Shown here in pieces: positions 61,001 through 64,000 of a stretch of 64,000 bases of DNA. Both the position numbers and the translations under genes were made by a program. Where the stretch lies: positions 35,229,521-35,293,520 of the forward strand of contig NC_058193.1 in NCBI RefSeq assembly GCF_907165205.1, in the 5' to 3' direction. Under the pieces are notes generated by a model that searched no databases, had not been told where the DNA came from, and saw nothing but the letters and a program-made list of their open reading frames with translations. The stretch comes from Coccinella septempunctata (taxonomy: Eukaryota; Arthropoda; Insecta; Coleoptera; Coccinellidae). How positions within the stretch are numbered: position 1 is the first letter of the stretch; every line of letters begins with the position of its first letter.

Positions 61001-62071
61001 GAAGACGCCCAAATGCTTTCAGGACTGCTTTACCATCAACTTTCGACGATTTTTTGCCTTCATCGCTAGCTAGACCTTAACACTGTGAATACCAGGTCTT
61101 GAAAGAGAGATTTGCAAAGACTGGATGCTGTAGCTTAAAAAAAGGCTGTCTTATCGAGTCTGTACAGATACCTGATTCTCAAGCCGTGGCATTAAAGAGG
61201 CCAGCTCCAAAGAAATTGCTGCTGCAGCACCTCACACATGGGCACAATGTTTTAATCCCACATTTGGGCCTTGTGAAATAGTAGTAAGTACTAATTTCGT
61301 GAGCACTGGGAGTGGGAGAGGTAAGGCAGGAAAATCAGCTGCATATTGAGGGCAAAAAATTGGGGGAAAAATGCCAAACGAAAGACTTGAAACTAGAGCA
61401 GAAAACACTTTCAATTTTACCTAAATACATGAACATATTGTTGTATGCTAGATGTATATTGGATATGAGGTTATAATTTGGATCTTTTTTTTAGGAAAAG
61501 AATTCTTTTCTGAATTACAACGTCTCCTGTATCCTCACTCTACCGCCATACCAAAGGCAGGGTTACGGCAGGCTGTTGATAGATTTCAGTAAGTTTTATA
61601 CTGAAAAAAAGTTCAATATTTCCAAAGGTTTAGAAATATTCCCTTGCAACTTTCAATATCCCAATTGGAAGTCCAAGAAAAAAAATATTTATAACCTTTT
61701 TTCTTTCAGGTTATCTTCTGACCCGAGTGGAAGGCAAAATAGGATCTCCAGAGAAACCTCTCAGCGATCTCGGTCTCATCTCGTACAGATCCTACTGGAA
61801 AGACGTGCTGCTGGGTTACCTGTGCGCCAATTCGAATCCGGCCCTGTCGGTTAAGGACATCAGCGCGGAAATGGCCATATCTTCGTACGATATCGTGTCC
61901 ACGTTGCAAGCCCTCGGCATGATGAAATACTGGAAGGGAAAACATATCATCTTGAAGAAGCAGGACGTTATTGATGAATACGTCGAACGGACGAAACGCC
62001 GCACTACGGCCCTGAAAGAGGTGGACAGGGCCTGCCTCAGATGGAATCCCCCCCAACCCGCGTCGGTTTGA
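58094..62071 (+). CDS. chm: MYST histone acetyltransferase KAT7 / HBO1 (chameau)
   Basis: Lysine acetyltransferase of the HBO1 complex (H3K14, H4). Exons 58,094-58,111, 58,166-60,061, 61,495-61,588 and 61,710-62,071 give 789 residues. The N-terminus is a long Ser/Lys-rich disordered region including a poly-Ser run. A C2HC finger C376-x4-C381-x12-H394-x5-C400 (TCPLESCNSLGHISGKF...) is the KAT7-type LAP2/MYT1 finger. The MYST domain follows: C2HC finger C544, C547, H560, C564; catalytic-site Cys650 in NVSCILTLPPYQ; the acetyl-CoA loop QRQGYGRLL (658-666); and catalytic Glu684 in GSPEKPLSDLG. It ends with KRRTTALKEVDRACLRWNPP. The 1.4-kb third intron has a GC-rich patch. All key residues are intact. 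Confidence 0.95.
60062..61494. other. KAT7 intron 3 with a GC-rich foreign-looking patch
   Basis: 60,640-60,860 is much richer in GC and CpG (GACGGGTCGACGACCCGAGC, GTCTGGCCCGGCCGTCGCCG) than its surroundings. A plus-strand frame of 198 codons (60,394-60,990) and a minus-strand frame of about 75 codons (RLLIKLHPDVIDLFFWAKAT...) are open here. None was recognised. It may be an inserted repeat or a retrocopy fragment. Confidence 0.4.
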
Positions 62072-63084
62072 GATATTGGCTCGATTTGCTCAGAAAGAGG
62101 ATGAAAAAACCATAGAAGGTTTTGGAGAAAGGATATTTTGAATGATTCAATTCAATGTATTCTGAGGTAGAGAGAAACCTTTCCCATCTTCAAGGAATGA
62201 ACGATTGCAATAATACGTGATAATGAAAAAGACGCTGTTTTTTAGGTGGTTTCCGCCCTGAAATGGGATTTTAAAGCAAATGTCGATAAGTTGTAAGATA
62301 GGTTGTAGTTTAGAAGAATATCCTGTAAAGAGTACAAGAAGAATGGATCAGTATTAGTATAGGAAAAACTGATAAGCTGTATTTGATAACTGTTCCTCCT
62401 ATTTATGTTTTTAGTTGATTCATATTGTAATATTTTATTTACTGAATAAATTATGGACAATTTTGGGTTTAATTTATTTGTTAGGTTTGTGCTTTTCAAC
62501 GTCAAAATTACTTTTTGGATCACATTCAAGTTCCTGTTGGAGTATTGAATACTCTCACGCAATGTTTAGCTTTGTGATGCAGTTGTAGTCTCTTTCTCAA
62601 AAACGTGGGACCTAATTTTTCTTCGAAATTTGGCAATACCATAAATATTGTTGAACAATGATGTTCGTTTGTGACAATGTTGTATAACCAAGAGGAATTT
62701 TGTTACCCATATCAATTTGTAGAACCCATATACATCTACACCCTTTTTTTGCGATGGTCTTATCCTGGATGAATCATTATGTAGTTGGCTTTTTCTGGAC
62801 TTTGGGTTCGCGAAGTTATACCGCCTTTGACGTGCTTACATTATTCAATCTTCCTTTAGGTACTCCAAAAATTCATCAATCTTAAGTAGTGTTATATCCC
62901 ATAAAGAATTGGAGAGTTCAAAAAGCTTTCAGCCGTTTTCTATCTAAATTTATTGAGAGTAAAATACAGTACGTTTTATCGTATTGTCCAGTACTAGCCA
63001 GTGTAGTGCATGCCAGTACAACCATATGGAACCTGTAGCCCAATTTTTGGAATCACCCCTAAAGAAAAATTGTTGAAAACTTTC
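62072..63084. other. KAT7 3' UTR and intergenic
   Basis: AT-rich sequence following the KAT7 stop; AATAAA occurs near 62,445. No gene is supported. Confidence 0.5.
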
Positions 63085-63259
63085 CACAGCATGAATTGAA
63101 AAAACTTGCTGAAGAACATGATCTGGGTGACATCTGGTTCCAGCAGGATGGGACACGAATATCATTGGTTGGTTTGAGACAGATCTACCAGGTGCGACTG
63201 GTCTCAGAGAGGCCACCGTACTCACCTGATTTGAGCATCTGCGACTTCTTTCTTTGGGG
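63085..63259 (+). pseudogene. Transposase fragment (Tc1/mariner-like DDE type)
   Basis: The plus strand encodes LAEEHDLGDIWFQQDGTRIS, GLRQIYQVRLVSERP and PYSPDLSICDFFLWG, with the middle degraded. WFQQDGA-H and SPDLS-CDFFLWG are hallmark blocks of insect mariner-superfamily transposases. Only the second half of the catalytic core remains. The frame stops at the first base of the CCTAA run. Confidence 0.7.
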
Positions 63260-63283
63260 CTAACCTAACCTAACCTAACCTAA
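63260..63283 (-). repeat. Short interstitial (TTAGG)n telomere-type run
   Basis: CTAACCTAACCTAACCTAAC continues to almost five units of CCTAA. TTAGG is the ancestral insect telomere repeat. It directly abuts the transposase fragment. Confidence 0.8.
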
Positions 63284-64000
63284 ATATAAGGTCACACACC
63301 CTCCCACAACCCAAAATCCGGGCCATACTACTCGCTATATGCCTCAAATGAGCATATGATTTCGTGAAACGTATCCTTTGTGAGAGTGAGCAAATGGAGC
63401 TTTGTTAATCGATCAATGTCTAGAAAAACGAACACAAGCCGTTCGAAACACTTCCAAAGCCATTAAAATCTCTCAACCAAGAATGTTCCCCTGCCAACCT
63501 CATACGCATACATTTTTTTTGCGAAATGAACGGAGGCATTATTACCTGGCAACAGTGCGAGACGTATCTAGCAAACGAGATGAGCAAGGAGTTGAGTCGA
63601 TTCGCCAAGGCAAGGACCCTGACCCGGCTAGACGAAATGGGTGGGACCAGTCAACACCGTTTTTCTCCAAGAAATATTAGGCAAAAACCTCATTGTTTGC
63701 GGGGGAAATTCCAAAAACCCTCTTTGTTGCGGGTTTCAGCGGACGCGACTTTCGTTCACTATGAATCACTGGAAATCTCTCGATTAATGTGTCTAGACTA
63801 GATATATGTACTGGGTGATTTATAGTCAATGATAATTTTGAATGGAGCAATGGAAAAAGGAAGGAAGGATTAAGATCATTGTGGTCCGTTGTGTTGGGAG
63901 TGTTGTTGATGAGTTTTTCTCAAAAGCTTCCGAGATCTTTCGTAGATGGCGCAACAAGTCCCTATTTCACATTCATTTGGGGAACACTGTATGGAAAGAT
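63284..64000. other. Intergenic to window end
   Basis: No supported gene. Frames of about 90 codons at 63,402-63,680 and 63,526-63,801 overlap each other and show no family features. It may be more transposon debris. Confidence 0.4.

Overview
The window looks like a piece of an AT-rich insect genome. Its genes are animal genes with short GT-AG introns (several of 50-110 bases), it carries mariner, Jockey-like and hAT-like mobile DNA typical of insects, and it has a short run of the insect telomere motif (CCTAA)n. The sequence does not fix the order of insect. All gene models below were assembled by eye from reading frames, splice signals and remembered protein families; no database was searched.

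Left part (1-12,367). A six-exon MAP-kinase-interacting kinase gene (Mnk/Lk6, minus strand, 527-6006) carries three separate repeat insertions in its introns. Upstream of it are a doubtful orphan secreted ORF, a deleted mariner (9323-9929) and AT-rich sequence.

Centre (12,368-26,022). A giant, nearly identical inverted repeat dominates the window. Its arms are about 3.0 kb (left) and 6.1 kb (right) and they enclose a nest of dead retroelements: a RNase-H-bearing LINE, a minus-strand Jockey-like LINE and an LTR-like block. The right arm is longer only because it contains a 3,060-bp tandem array of four units of about 765 bp. The left arm is the exact empty site for that array, with no target duplication. 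The array ends in CTAG with hairpins just before it, which points to a Helitron-like rolling-circle concatemer. This is the most unusual feature here.

Gene desert (26,023-39,175). No convincing gene. It holds a perfect-type foldback element, a composite inverted repeat and a hAT-like MITE with an 8-bp target duplication.

Gene-dense right part (39,176-62,071). In order: guanylate kinase (-), a lysine-rich nucleolar protein resembling the RNA polymerase I subunit RPA34/CD3EAP (+), NTPCR nucleoside-triphosphatase (+), METTL16 RNA methyltransferase (-), mitochondrial ribosomal protein mS38/AURKAIP1 (+), an 880-residue coiled-coil protein (-), the Rab3GAP regulatory subunit Rab3GAP2 (-) and the MYST acetyltransferase KAT7/chameau (+). 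METTL16/mS38 and Rab3GAP2/KAT7 are divergent pairs with 357-bp and 540-bp intergenic regions; NTPCR/METTL16 and mS38/coiled-coil are convergent with overlapping poly(A) signals. Most are housekeeping genes for translation, RNA modification, nucleotide metabolism, vesicle traffic and chromatin, and nothing suggests they form a functional cluster. The last 2 kb hold a transposase fragment that ends at the (CCTAA)n run.
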